Assembly: GCA_938083445.1 (NCBI GenBank)
Contig: CALKCP010000003.1
Span: forward strand, 124,001 to 188,000
Reading direction: 5' to 3'
Source of the DNA: an uncultured Ulvibacter sp.
Lineage (GTDB): Bacteria; Bacteroidota; Bacteroidia; Flavobacteriales; Flavobacteriaceae
DNA length: 64,000 nucleotides
The notes beneath the pieces were generated by a model, which saw only the letters and a list, made by a program, of their open reading frames with translations, had not been told where the DNA came from and did no database searches. Of the stretch, positions 1 through 8,042 are shown piece by piece. How positions within the stretch are numbered: position 1 is the first letter of the stretch; the number at the start of each line of letters is the position of its first letter. The position numbers and the translations under genes were made by a program.

Positions 1-647
1 TTTTCTTCAAAAAATGTTCGTTGTGGTTCAGGGCCCGATATGAGTGCTAGAATGTCATTTTTTATCGGAACCTTTCTTTTATTAAATCGACTTATGAGGC
101 CAATATATTTAATTGAATTCAGTGGTTTCTTTAAACGACCCATTTTTCCGCTGAGATTTTCTTCAGAGTCCATGTCAGGGATCCAGCATTGGTCGAACTT
201 GTTTATTATATTTTGGTGTGTTTTGCTGCTTAAAAAAGTAGTGTTTCCAGAAAGAACGTTCAGTTGATGAGTCACAAAAACCGAGGGTACTTTCTTATTT
301 CTAACACCAAAGCGGTTGTCACTTATAATGCCATCGATTTTTTCTTGCGCAACCAATTCTTTAATAATTGTTTTTTCTGAAAAGATTGCTCTCTGAATAG
401 CGGGCATGTTCAGAAACATTTTCCACTTAAAGTGGGACCCGTTAGTTGGGTATGTGATCTTATATGAGGGTAATTCAACAAATGCTAGGGCCGGAAATTC
501 TTTCCGAAGGAATAACAAGGCATCCCCGTCAGAGCCTAATAGGACGTTGTAATTATGTGAAAGCAATGCTCTGATTATTGGAATGCAGCGGGCTGCATGA
601 CCAAGCCCCCAAAAGAGTGGAGCGACAAGAATAGTTTTTTTAGTCAA
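1..647 (-). CDS. Glycosyltransferase, MurG/UGT-like (C-terminus cut by window edge)
   Basis: Reading the - strand from 647 gives one uninterrupted frame to the window edge, so the 3' end is missing. The protein begins LTKKTILVAPLFWGLGHAAR, the usual start of GT-B glycosyltransferases of the MurG/family-28 type, whose Gly-rich loop after the first strand contacts the acceptor. Around residue 195 it has SGPEPQRTFFE, typical of the start of the donor-binding domain in Bacteroidota homologues. The only usable start is TTG at 645-647: a TGA lies in frame at 663-665 and no ATG fits. The sugar substrate cannot be inferred. It is divergent from trmB. Confidence 0.75.
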   Translation of the reverse strand, partial: MTKKTILVAPLFWGLGHAARCIPIIRALLSHNYNVLLGSDGDALLFLRKEFPALAFVELPSYKITYPTNGSHFKWKMFLNMPAIQRAIFSEKTIIKELVAQEKIDGIISDNRFGVRNKKVPSVFVTHQLNVLSGNTTFLSSKTHQNIINKFDQCWIPDMDSEENLSGKMGRLKKPLNSIKYIGLISRFNKRKVPIKNDILALISGPEPQRTFFEE

Positions 648-711
648 AGTTTTAACTTTAGGTCAAACAGAAAACAAAAGTACTAATAATACCAACCAGT
701 TATTATTTCCT

Positions 712-719
712 TAATTTTG
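712..719 (+). promoter_or_regulatory. -7 promoter box TAATTTTG for trmB
   Basis: This matches the Bacteroidota -7 consensus TAnnTTTG and lies 16 bp before the trmB start. No clear TTG/TTTG -33 element is seen at the usual distance. Confidence 0.5.
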
Positions 720-735
720 CAAAAAAAACAGGTTC

Positions 736-1410
736 GTGGGAAGTAAGAATAAATTAAAGCGTTTTAAGGAGAATGAAACATTTGGAAATGTAGTCCAGCC
801 TTCAAGAGAGGAAGCCGTAAATGATTTATTATCTCTTCAAGGAAACTGGAAGAAGAACTTCTTTAAGAATGGAAACCCTATTGTACTTGAACTTGGTTGT
901 GGTAAGGGGGAATATTCGGTGAACCTTGCAAGACTGCACCCAGAAAAGAATTTTTTAGGGATCGATATTAAAGGAGCTCGTTTTTGGAGAGGTGCCAAGA
1001 CCGCACTGGAAGAGAATCTTGCCAATGTTGGGTTTATGCGCACCCAAATAGAGCTAATAGATCTTTTGTTTGCCGAGAATGAAGTGGATGAGATTTGGAT
1101 AACCTTTCCCGATCCCCAAATAAAATACCAACGAACGAAGCATAGGCTCACGAACATTGAATTTCTCCAGAAATATAAAAAAGTGCTCAAGCCCGATGGT
1201 GTGGTGCATTTAAAAACGGACAGTGAGTTTATGCACGGATATACACTTGGACTCTTACATGGCCTAGAGGAAGAAATAGAATATGCACATCACGATGTTT
1301 ATGGAACAGACCATGCGCCAGATGATGTGACTAGGATTCAGACGTTTTATGAGTCTCAATATTTGGAAAAAAATAAAAAAATCACCTACCTGCGATTTAA
1401 ATTTCGTTAG
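736..1410 (+). CDS. trmB: tRNA (guanine-N7-)-methyltransferase TrmB
   Basis: TrmB makes m7G46 in the variable loop of many tRNAs using S-adenosylmethionine, in the cytoplasm. The 224-residue product has the SAM motif ELGCGKGEY at about residues 52-60, the family signature FPDPQ at 124-128 and RTKHRL at 133-138. The length is normal for the family. The start is GTG at 736; no ATG lies upstream in frame, and a -7 box 16 bp before supports a short leader. The gene stands alone or leads a short run with the LysE-family gene 36 bp downstream. The family assignment is firm. Confidence 0.95.
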   Translation: MGSKNKLKRFKENETFGNVVQPSREEAVNDLLSLQGNWKKNFFKNGNPIVLELGCGKGEYSVNLARLHPEKNFLGIDIKGARFWRGAKTALEENLANVGFMRTQIELIDLLFAENEVDEIWITFPDPQIKYQRTKHRLTNIEFLQKYKKVLKPDGVVHLKTDSEFMHGYTLGLLHGLEEEIEYAHHDVYGTDHAPDDVTRIQTFYESQYLEKNKKITYLRFKFR

Positions 1411-1446
1411 ACTTAAATTGGTATATTCACCGTGTAAAAACTATTG

Positions 1447-2073
1447 ATGTCTGTATTAATTAATTTTCTAGTAGGTTTTGTTGCTGCATTCGTTGGAGTT
1501 GCAACCCCCGGGCTACTTAATATGTCTGCAGCCAAGATTAGTATCAAAGAGGGTCGAAAGGCTGCTGTATTATTTTCTGTAGGTGTGTGTGTTACCGTTT
1601 TAATTCAAACATATGTAGCATTACAATTTGCAAAATACTTGGATCAGCATCCTGAGGTTGTAAGCATGTTGCAAAAAGTGGCTCTGGGAATATTTATATG
1701 TATTACCATTTATTTCTTCTTTATAGCAAAAGATACGCGGCGCGAAGTTCCAGAAAATGTAAAACACTCCAAAACAAATAGATTTTTCTACGGAATGCTT
1801 TTAGGGGTTCTTAATTTACTGCCCTTGCCGTATTGGGTATATATTAGCATTACTTTTTCGGGATTCGGAATGTTTACTTTTTCACAACCTGATCTTATTG
1901 CTGCAGTATCGGCCTCAGGTATTGGGACATTTGCAATGTTATTCCTATACATACAGTTTTTCAAACAGAAAAAAGATAGTATGCCAAGTATGGTAAATAT
2001 GAATTACGTTATTGGCTTGGTAACGGGGCTCATTTCTATTGTAACGTTGGTGAAAATAGTAAAAGAATTTTAA
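1447..2073 (+). CDS. LysE-family (RhtB-like) exporter
   Basis: The 208-residue product is strongly hydrophobic with about six membrane segments. It opens with NFLVGFVAAFVGVATPGLLN, the pattern of LysE/RhtB amino-acid exporters, where a conserved Pro-Gly follows the first helix. The substrate cannot be read from the sequence; amino acids or small metabolites are usual. ATG at 1447 is preferred over the TTG one codon before it. The last base of its stop codon is the first base of the next gene's ATG, so the two are probably co-translated. Confidence 0.8.
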   Translation: MSVLINFLVGFVAAFVGVATPGLLNMSAAKISIKEGRKAAVLFSVGVCVTVLIQTYVALQFAKYLDQHPEVVSMLQKVALGIFICITIYFFFIAKDTRREVPENVKHSKTNRFFYGMLLGVLNLLPLPYWVYISITFSGFGMFTFSQPDLIAAVSASGIGTFAMLFLYIQFFKQKKDSMPSMVNMNYVIGLVTGLISIVTLVKIVKEF

Positions 2074-2402
2074 TGTCGTCATCGGATGGTTTTTTCTATA
2101 AAGTTCATGAGCTTGCAAAATTAATTCCATATGGCAGGGTTACTTCTTATGGTGCTATTGCTAGATATTTAGGAGCATCAGGAAGTGCAAGAATGGTTGG
2201 GTGGGCTATGAATGCTTCAGATAAAAATGGTGATATCCCTGCCCATCGGGTCGTTAATCGATTGGGGTTATTAAGTGGAAAACATCATTTTGAGGGAACG
2301 AATCTCATGCAACAACTATTAGAAAGTGAAGGTGTTGAAGTGATCGATTATAAAGTTCAGAACTTTGAAAAATTATTTTGGGATCCTATGAAGGAATTGT
2401 AA
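2073..2402 (+). CDS. Alkyltransferase-like (ATL) DNA repair protein, no catalytic Cys
   Basis: The 109-residue protein is only the DNA-binding domain of the O6-alkylguanine-DNA methyltransferase family. It has GRVTSYGAIA (residues 21-30) and SARMVGWAM (38-46), which form the helix-turn-helix and Arg finger. The active-site motif PCHRV is replaced by PAHRV (56-60), so the methyl-accepting Cys is absent. Such ATL proteins bind O6-alkylguanine, flip it out and hand the lesion to nucleotide excision repair. The start overlaps the LysE-family stop by one base. It is followed by a 10-bp inverted repeat. Confidence 0.88.
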   Translation: MSSSDGFFYKVHELAKLIPYGRVTSYGAIARYLGASGSARMVGWAMNASDKNGDIPAHRVVNRLGLLSGKHHFEGTNLMQQLLESEGVEVIDYKVQNFEKLFWDPMKEL

Positions 2403-2432
2403 GATAGGATAAGGCTAGCCGTCCATTTAAAG

Positions 2433-2467
2433 GATTTGATTTTAACTATTCTTTCATAAATCAAATC
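2433..2467 (+). terminator. Perfect 10-bp inverted repeat after the ATL gene
   Basis: GATTTGATTT at 2433-2442 is matched by its exact reverse complement AAATCAAATC at 2458-2467 with a 15-base loop. It lies 30 bp after the ATL stop. There is no T-run after it, so it may be a weak terminator, an mRNA-end structure or an operator. Confidence 0.4.
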
Positions 2468-2544
2468 AATACTTGCCTTCCCTATTCCGGATTTTATCAA
2501 CTATCTTTGAACTTTAGAATAAATCTAAATTAGGGAGTAGTCAA

Positions 2545-2640
2545 ATGAAAAAGAATACAGCTTCAAAAGTGTTTTCCAAGAACTTCCGGTTTTATATCAG
2601 TTACGATACAATAGATATTAAAAGCAGAGATGAAAATTAA
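2545..2640 (+). CDS. Possible 31-residue small ORF overlapping the mrp start
   Basis: An ATG at 2545 follows GGGAGTAG, a rare Shine-Dalgarno-like string in this window, and opens a basic 31-residue ORF starting MKKNTASKVF and ending in TAA at 2638-2640. It overlaps the first codons of mrp in another frame. It could be a real small protein, a leader peptide coupled to mrp, or chance. I recognise no family. Confidence 0.2.
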   Translation: MKKNTASKVFSKNFRFYISYDTIDIKSRDEN

Positions 2641-3769
2641 TAAACAAGACATACTTAATGCCCTAAAAACGATAACGGTTGCTGGTGAAGGAAAGGACAT
2701 GGTTGAAAGTGGACAAGTTCAAAATGTTGTTACTTTCGCAGACGAAGTAATCGTTGATTTAGTGCTAACGACGCCAGCTTTGCATATAAAAAAGAGAGCT
2801 GAAACGGATGTAATAAAAGTGATTCAGGAAAAGGTTTATAAAGACGCTAAGGTGGTAGTGAATATTAAAGTAGAAGCGCCACCAGCTGCACAAAACCCGA
2901 ATCTTATTAAAGGAAAGCCAATTCCTGGAATTCAGAACATTGTTGCTGTTGCCTCAGGAAAAGGAGGCGTTGGTAAATCTACGGTAACGGCAAATTTGGC
3001 AGTTACTTTGTCAAAGATGGGGTTTAAAGTAGGAGTCTTGGATGCAGATATTTATGGTCCGTCAATACCTATTATGTTTGATGTGGCAACCGAAAAGCCC
3101 TTGTCTATCAATGTTGATGGAAAAAGCAAAATGAAACCAATAGAGAATTATGGAGTAAAGGTTTTATCAATAGGTTTTTTCACAGAACCTAATCAGGCGG
3201 TAATTTGGAGAGGTCCTATGGCGGCAAAAGCATTGAATCAATTAATTTTTGATGCTGCCTGGGGAGACCTAGATTTTATGCTTATCGATTTACCTCCAGG
3301 AACAGGAGATATTCACTTGAGTATTATGCAATCCTTGCCTATCACAGGGGCTGTTGTTGTAAGTACCCCACAAACGGTCGCATTAGCTGATGCTCGAAAG
3401 GGAGTTGCAATGTTTCGACAGGAGAATATTGACGTGCCAGTTTTAGGAATTATTGAGAATATGGCATTTTTTACACCAGACGAACTCCCCGACAATAAAT
3501 ATTATATTTTTGGAAAGGAAGGTGCTAAAAATTTGGCTGAAGATTTAGAGGTTCCATTTTTAGGTGAGGTGCCACTAGTTCAGAGCATCCGGGAAGCTGG
3601 AGACGCTGGAAGACCGGCAGCTCTACAAACAGACACCCTAATAGAGTCAGCATTCGAAAGTATCACAAAAAATGTTGTACAAGAAACGGTTCTTAGAAAC
3701 GAAAATTTGCCACCAACAGAAGTGATAAAAATTACAACAATGGCGGGTTGCAGTGCTGTAAAAAAATAA
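2630..3769 (+). CDS. mrp: Mrp/ApbC-type Fe-S cluster carrier ATPase
   Basis: This 379-residue cytosolic P-loop protein carries or inserts Fe-S clusters into apoproteins. The N-terminal 90 residues are an MIP18/DUF59-type domain. The ATPase begins with the deviant Walker A SGKGGVGKST at about residues 109-118 and continues with DADIYGPSIP and DLPPGTGD. After ENMAFFT the canonical CxxC region is replaced by PDELPDNKYY, as I recall for other Bacteroidota homologues. A single Cys occurs near the C-terminus (MAGCSAVKK), so the cluster site probably differs from the enterobacterial form. The next gene, a NifU-like scaffold, starts one base after its stop, supporting a shared Fe-S role. Confidence 0.92.
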   Translation: MKINKQDILNALKTITVAGEGKDMVESGQVQNVVTFADEVIVDLVLTTPALHIKKRAETDVIKVIQEKVYKDAKVVVNIKVEAPPAAQNPNLIKGKPIPGIQNIVAVASGKGGVGKSTVTANLAVTLSKMGFKVGVLDADIYGPSIPIMFDVATEKPLSINVDGKSKMKPIENYGVKVLSIGFFTEPNQAVIWRGPMAAKALNQLIFDAAWGDLDFMLIDLPPGTGDIHLSIMQSLPITGAVVVSTPQTVALADARKGVAMFRQENIDVPVLGIIENMAFFTPDELPDNKYYIFGKEGAKNLAEDLEVPFLGEVPLVQSIREAGDAGRPAALQTDTLIESAFESITKNVVQETVLRNENLPPTEVIKITTMAGCSAVKK

Positions 3770-3770
3770 T

Positions 3771-4010
3771 ATGACAACAGAACAGTTAACAGAAAAAGTA
3801 GAAGCGGCGTTGGATGAGATCCGACCATTCCTTCAAAGTGATGGAGGTGATATCTCTTTAGTGTCAATTGACGATGACAAATTTGTTAAAGTGAAATTAG
3901 AGGGTGCTTGCGTAGGATGTTCTGTCAATCAAATGACTTTAAAAAGTGGTGTAGAGATGACTATTAAAAAGCATGCTCCTCAAATTGAAAGTGTCATAAA
4001 CATCGATTAG
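3771..4010 (+). CDS. NifU-like (NFU domain) Fe-S scaffold
   Basis: This is a minimal 79-residue NFU domain protein that holds a bridging [4Fe-4S] cluster and passes it to target enzymes. The cluster-binding CxxC is in GACVGCSVNQ (Cys47 and Cys50), followed by the conserved TLKSGVE helix. It starts one base after the mrp stop, so the two are very likely translated together as a carrier-scaffold pair. No N-terminal A-type domain is present. Confidence 0.92.
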   Translation: MTTEQLTEKVEAALDEIRPFLQSDGGDISLVSIDDDKFVKVKLEGACVGCSVNQMTLKSGVEMTIKKHAPQIESVINID

Positions 4011-4083
4011 AGATGCTAGTAATTGTTTAATGGAAGTGAAAGGCAGAAATTGTTTAAATCAATATAATTAGTATTCATTTTAG

Positions 4084-5136
4084 ATGATAAAAACTGATAT
4101 TCTTATTATTGGAGCCGGGCCTACAGGTCTTTTTACTGTTTTCGAGGCGGGGTTGTTAAAGTTAAAATGCCATTTAATTGATGCGCTTCCTATACCGGGT
4201 GGTCAATGTTCAGAAATATATCCAAAAAAACCAATTTACGATATCCCAGCTTTTCCTGAAATATTAGCAGGTGATTTGGTAGATAATCTAATGAAGCAAA
4301 TTGAGCCGTTCCAGCCCGGGTTCACGCTGGGTGAGCGCGCACAAACGATCGAAGCTTTAGAAGATGGCTCGTTTATAGTAACAACGTCAAAAGGAACACG
4401 GCATCAAGCACCCGTCGTTGCTATAGCTGGCGGATTGGGGAGTTTCGAACCAAGAAAGCCTCTTATAGCATCAATTGAAAAATTTGAAGGGAATGGCGTA
4501 GAGTACATCATACGTGACCCAGAATTTTATCGTTCTAAAAAAGTGGTTATTTCTGGTGGTGGTGATTCGGCTCTCGATTGGTGTATCTTTTTATCTGATA
4601 TTGCAGAAAGCGTTACTTTAGTCCATAGAAGGAATGAATTTCGCGGGGCCCTTGACAGTGTGGAAAAGGCACAGGAATTAAAAAATACTGGGAAAATTGA
4701 AATAATTACTCCTGCTGAAATTGTGGACCTGAAGGGTGAAACCAACATTGAAGGCGTCGTGATTAAAAGAGAAAATATAGAGACAACTGTTGCATGTGAC
4801 CACTTTATTCCTTTGTTCGGCTTATCGCCAAAACTTGGACCAATTGCAGATTGGGGATTGGAAATAGAAAAAAATGCCATCAAGGTAGACAATACTCTTG
4901 ATTATCAAACAAACATACCAGGGATTTACGCTATCGGAGACGTAAACACCTATCCAGGAAAGTTAAAATTAATACTTTGTGGTTTTCATGAAGCAACATT
5001 GATGTGTCAAAGTGCCTACAAAAGGATTTTCCCCGATAAGCGTTATGTAATGAAGTACACCACTGTTGGTGGAGTTGAAGGGTTTGATGGCACAAAAAAA
5101 GAAGCGCCAAAAGCTGTTATAAAAGCTATTGTTTAA
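4084..5136 (+). CDS. Ferredoxin-NADP reductase, thioredoxin-reductase-like type
   Basis: The 350-residue flavoprotein transfers electrons between NAD(P)H and ferredoxin. The FAD motif GAGPTG is at residues 10-15, a second dinucleotide fold has GGGDSA at 158-163, and the FAD-contacting YAIGDV is at 282-287. The redox CxxC of thioredoxin reductases is absent between the folds, which fits a type-2 FNR. The 2Fe-2S ferredoxin gene starts 3 bp after its stop and is the obvious partner. The pair could feed the reductase-less Rieske oxygenase at 6879-7967 or Fe-S assembly. Confidence 0.88.
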   Translation: MIKTDILIIGAGPTGLFTVFEAGLLKLKCHLIDALPIPGGQCSEIYPKKPIYDIPAFPEILAGDLVDNLMKQIEPFQPGFTLGERAQTIEALEDGSFIVTTSKGTRHQAPVVAIAGGLGSFEPRKPLIASIEKFEGNGVEYIIRDPEFYRSKKVVISGGGDSALDWCIFLSDIAESVTLVHRRNEFRGALDSVEKAQELKNTGKIEIITPAEIVDLKGETNIEGVVIKRENIETTVACDHFIPLFGLSPKLGPIADWGLEIEKNAIKVDNTLDYQTNIPGIYAIGDVNTYPGKLKLILCGFHEATLMCQSAYKRIFPDKRYVMKYTTVGGVEGFDGTKKEAPKAVIKAIV

Positions 5137-5139
5137 CCT

Positions 5140-5469
5140 ATGATTGATATCACTATTACCATTATAGATCGTCAAGGTGTTTCGCATGAAATTAACGCCC
5201 CAACCGATATGAATATGAATTTAATGGAAGTCGTTAAATCTTACGAACTAGCTCCAGAGGGAACGATAGGGGTATGCGGTGGCATGGCGATGTGCGCTTC
5301 TTGCCAATGCTATGTAGAGAGCGGTCACCAACTTCCCGTAATCAGTGACGACGAGGAGGCCATGTTATCTGAAGCGTTTAATGTAAAGACAACCAGTAGG
5401 CTTGGTTGCCAAATTCAAATGAATCCTGAAATGGATGGTCTTAAAGTTGAATTGGCACCGGAGTGCTAG
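5140..5469 (+). CDS. 2Fe-2S ferredoxin, adrenodoxin type
   Basis: This 109-residue electron carrier has the adrenodoxin-type ligand pattern C-x5-C-x2-C with Cys46, Cys52 and Cys55, and the fourth ligand at Cys90 in RLGCQIQM. An acidic stretch before Cys90 (SDDEEAMLSE) is the usual docking surface for the reductase and acceptor. It lies 3 bp after the FNR gene and ends the run, about 85 bp before a strong palindromic terminator. Confidence 0.92.
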   Translation: MIDITITIIDRQGVSHEINAPTDMNMNLMEVVKSYELAPEGTIGVCGGMAMCASCQCYVESGHQLPVISDDEEAMLSEAFNVKTTSRLGCQIQMNPEMDGLKVELAPEC

Positions 5470-5554
5470 TCAATCCTTTTCTTTTTTCTAAGAAAAGGGT
5501 CTAAATCCATGGCAAAAGATGCATGTCAAGTTATAGATGATTGAGTCTTATTTT

Positions 5555-5596
5555 AACTTAAAAAAGCTTCAGAAATTTCTGAAGCTTTTTTAAGTT
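5555..5596. terminator. 42-bp perfect palindromic bidirectional terminator
   Basis: Positions 5555-5575 are the exact reverse complement of 5576-5596, with a core of AAAAAAGCTTCAGAAA and TTTCTGAAGCTTTTTT. Each strand reads a stem followed by a T-run. It separates the ferredoxin gene (+) from the converging acyl-CoA dehydrogenase gene (-). Confidence 0.92.
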
Positions 5597-5614
5597 AGTG
5601 AAATATACAGCTCA

Positions 5615-6793
5615 TTATTTAAATGCGTTTAAGCCTGTAACATCCATCCCAGTAATTAATAAGTGGATGTCGTGTGTTCCTTCATAGGTGATTACGCTCT
5701 CTAAGTTCATAGAGTGACGCATAATACTATATTCTCCAGTAATTCCCATTCCACCGAGCATTTGCCTTGCTTCACGGGCAATGTTAATCGCCATATCTAC
5801 ATTGTTTCGTTTGGCCATTGAGATTTGCGCGGTAGTTGCTCTACCTTCATTTTTCAATGTTCCTAAACGCCAAGTTAAAAGCTGCGCTTTTGTAATTTCA
5901 GTAATCATTTCAGCCAATTTCTTTTGTTGTAATTGAAACTGTCCAATTGGTTTTCCAAATTGAATTCTCTCTTTAGAATATCGCAATGCAGTATCGTAAC
6001 AATCCATTGCCGCACCGATAGCACCCCACGCAATACCATATCTTGCAGAATCTAGGCAGCCAAGAGGAGCGCCCAATCCAGACTTGTTTGGCAACAAGTT
6101 TTCTTTAGGGACTTTTACATTGTCAAATATTAACTCTCCAGTAGAAGAAGCTCTTAGAGACCATTTATTGTGGGTTTCTGGTGTTGAAAAACCTTCCATT
6201 CCACGCTCCACTATTAACCCACGAATCCTACCCGATTCGTCTTTAGCCCACACAACAGCTACCTGCGCAAAGGGAGCATTGCTTATCCACATTTTTGCAC
6301 CATTTAGTAAGTAATGGTCGCCCATATCTTTATAGTTGGTTGTCATTCCACCTGGATTTGAACCATGATCTGGTTCGGTCAAACCGAAACACCCCATCCA
6401 CTCGCCAGATGCTAATTTAGGTAAATATTTTTGACGTTGTTCTTCGTTACCGTATTTCCAAATGGGATACATAACCAAAGATGATTGCACTGATGCTGTG
6501 CTTCGAACGCCACTATCGCCTCGCTCGATTTCTTGCATAATTAGGCCGTATGATATTTGGTCGAGTCCAGCTCCTCCATATTCTTCAGGGATGTATGGCC
6601 CAAAGGCTCCAATGTCTGCCAAACCTTTAATTATTTGGGTTGGAAATTCTGCTCTCTGAGCGTAATCTTCTATAATTGGTGAAACGTCACGCTTTACCCA
6701 TTCTCGGGCTGCATCACGAACTAATTTGTGTTCATCGGAAAGTAAATCATCAAGAGCGTAATAATCAGGAGCTTCAAATAAATCAGGTTTCAT
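5615..6793 (-). CDS. gcdH: Acyl-CoA dehydrogenase, glutaryl-CoA dehydrogenase type
   Basis: The 392-residue FAD enzyme most resembles glutaryl-CoA dehydrogenase, which oxidises and decarboxylates glutaryl-CoA to crotonyl-CoA in lysine and tryptophan breakdown. The catalytic Glu is in TYEGTHDIH near the C-terminus (Glu371), a signature of this subfamily. The flavin-contacting CFGLTEPDHGSNPGGM is present, and RSTASVQSSL is also subfamily-typical. A -7 box TAAATTTG lies about 23 bp before the ATG. It points toward the ferredoxin genes across a shared terminator. A generic acyl-CoA dehydrogenase is the alternative. Confidence 0.85.
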   Translation of the reverse strand: MKPDLFEAPDYYALDDLLSDEHKLVRDAAREWVKRDVSPIIEDYAQRAEFPTQIIKGLADIGAFGPYIPEEYGGAGLDQISYGLIMQEIERGDSGVRSTASVQSSLVMYPIWKYGNEEQRQKYLPKLASGEWMGCFGLTEPDHGSNPGGMTTNYKDMGDHYLLNGAKMWISNAPFAQVAVVWAKDESGRIRGLIVERGMEGFSTPETHNKWSLRASSTGELIFDNVKVPKENLLPNKSGLGAPLGCLDSARYGIAWGAIGAAMDCYDTALRYSKERIQFGKPIGQFQLQQKKLAEMITEITKAQLLTWRLGTLKNEGRATTAQISMAKRNNVDMAINIAREARQMLGGMGITGEYSIMRHSMNLESVITYEGTHDIHLLITGMDVTGLNAFK

Positions 6794-6815
6794 CTGTCTG
6801 TGTTTTTTCTATTTA

Positions 6816-6823
6816 CAAATTTA
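6816..6823 (-). promoter_or_regulatory. -7 box TAAATTTG for the acyl-CoA dehydrogenase
   Basis: On the - strand this matches TAnnTTTG and lies 23 bp upstream of the ATG at 6793, a suitable distance for a short leader. Confidence 0.5.
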
Positions 6824-6878
6824 AGTATTGCAATTGAAACACACATTTAATTGAAGATAAATATTTGTGCTCGTTTAT

Positions 6879-7967
6879 TTATTCGTTTATAAATTTCGCT
6901 AATAAACGATGAAAATGGTGAACACCTTTTTCTCTTGTTGGAGAAAAACGACCGGCCTTGTAGAAAGATGAATTCACCCCTTTTTGAACATTTTCAACCA
7001 CAAACTCATCCTCTCGTTCTACTTTTTCCAAACCACTTCCTGCGCCTTTTTCCAGTTTTGAAGGGTCATAGACATAAGAGATAAAAGAAACTTTTGTTCT
7101 ATTAACATCTAAAGGCTTGACAACATTTATAGAAAGTCCCCAGGGATAAAAATTAAACATCATGTTTGGGAAGACCCAATAATAATAGGCCGCTACATTT
7201 TTTCCGTAATCTATGTGGTCTTCTGGCAAATCAAAAACATCAGTAGCTTGATCCGTATAGCCAATTTGAAGGTTACAATAGTCGTATATTTCCGTTTTAT
7301 AGCTCCCGTAATCGAGCACATTATTCAATTCCTCATGAACGAAAGGTACGTGAAAGCCTTCGAGGTAATTATCGCAATACAAAGCCCAATGTGCATGAAC
7401 TAAAAAGTCTTTCGATAATACGGGATCAAGAAAAAATGTGTCTAAAGGCAAGAACCCAACGCGCTCTTTCATTTTGTTAAGCACCCCACTAAACTCGAAA
7501 CTGGGATTAAGACCAGCAAACAATAAAGGCCCCCATTTTTCAATTGGAAACGTATGCAGATTGTCACACGGGCGCGGGAAATCTATAGCCTCTTCGAACT
7601 CGGGCATACTCTCAAAACTTCCGTCTAAACCAAAACGTCTGCCGTGATATGTGCAGATTAATTTTTTTGATTTACCTGGGTTCAAGGCCACAAGGTTTCC
7701 TCTGTGAGTACAGACATTAGACAAGCAACTTATAGTCTCATCAGCCTGCTTTGTAATTAATAGGGGTTCGGTTAAATATCCATCCAACAATACGAATGGA
7801 TGCACCGACTGAGGTAATTTCACCAAATTTTCGTCACCAATCCATTGCCAGGATTTTAGAAAGACCTTTTCTTTTACAGATTCGAAAAGATCTTTATCTC
7901 TATAGAATGAGGCCGGCAGTGTTTCGGCTTTGCTTATATCCGTTTGAATTTTGAATTTGTCTTCCAT
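6879..7967 (-). CDS. Rieske non-heme iron oxygenase, alpha subunit type
   Basis: The 362-residue protein has a Rieske 2Fe-2S domain with C86-T-H88 and C105-TY-H108, followed by a catalytic domain with the mononuclear iron motif CDNYLEGFHVPFVH (His206 and His211, Asp199 or Glu203 nearby). Neither a beta subunit nor a dedicated reductase is adjacent; the FNR/ferredoxin pair 1.4 kb away could supply electrons. The start is the ATG at 7967 (MEDKFKIQTD); a longer in-frame ATG at 8060 would overlap the divergent transporter. The substrate is unknown. Single-subunit homologues act on aromatic rings or N-methyl compounds such as glycine betaine and carnitine. Confidence 0.82.
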   Translation of the reverse strand: MEDKFKIQTDISKAETLPASFYRDKDLFESVKEKVFLKSWQWIGDENLVKLPQSVHPFVLLDGYLTEPLLITKQADETISCLSNVCTHRGNLVALNPGKSKKLICTYHGRRFGLDGSFESMPEFEEAIDFPRPCDNLHTFPIEKWGPLLFAGLNPSFEFSGVLNKMKERVGFLPLDTFFLDPVLSKDFLVHAHWALYCDNYLEGFHVPFVHEELNNVLDYGSYKTEIYDYCNLQIGYTDQATDVFDLPEDHIDYGKNVAAYYYWVFPNMMFNFYPWGLSINVVKPLDVNRTKVSFISYVYDPSKLEKGAGSGLEKVEREDEFVVENVQKGVNSSFYKAGRFSPTREKGVHHFHRLLAKFINE

Positions 7968-8042
7968 AGGATTTTTAAATGTATATTTAGCAACGTCTAA
8001 ATTTAAGTAATTAAAATCTAATACTTTAATCCAAGGAATACC

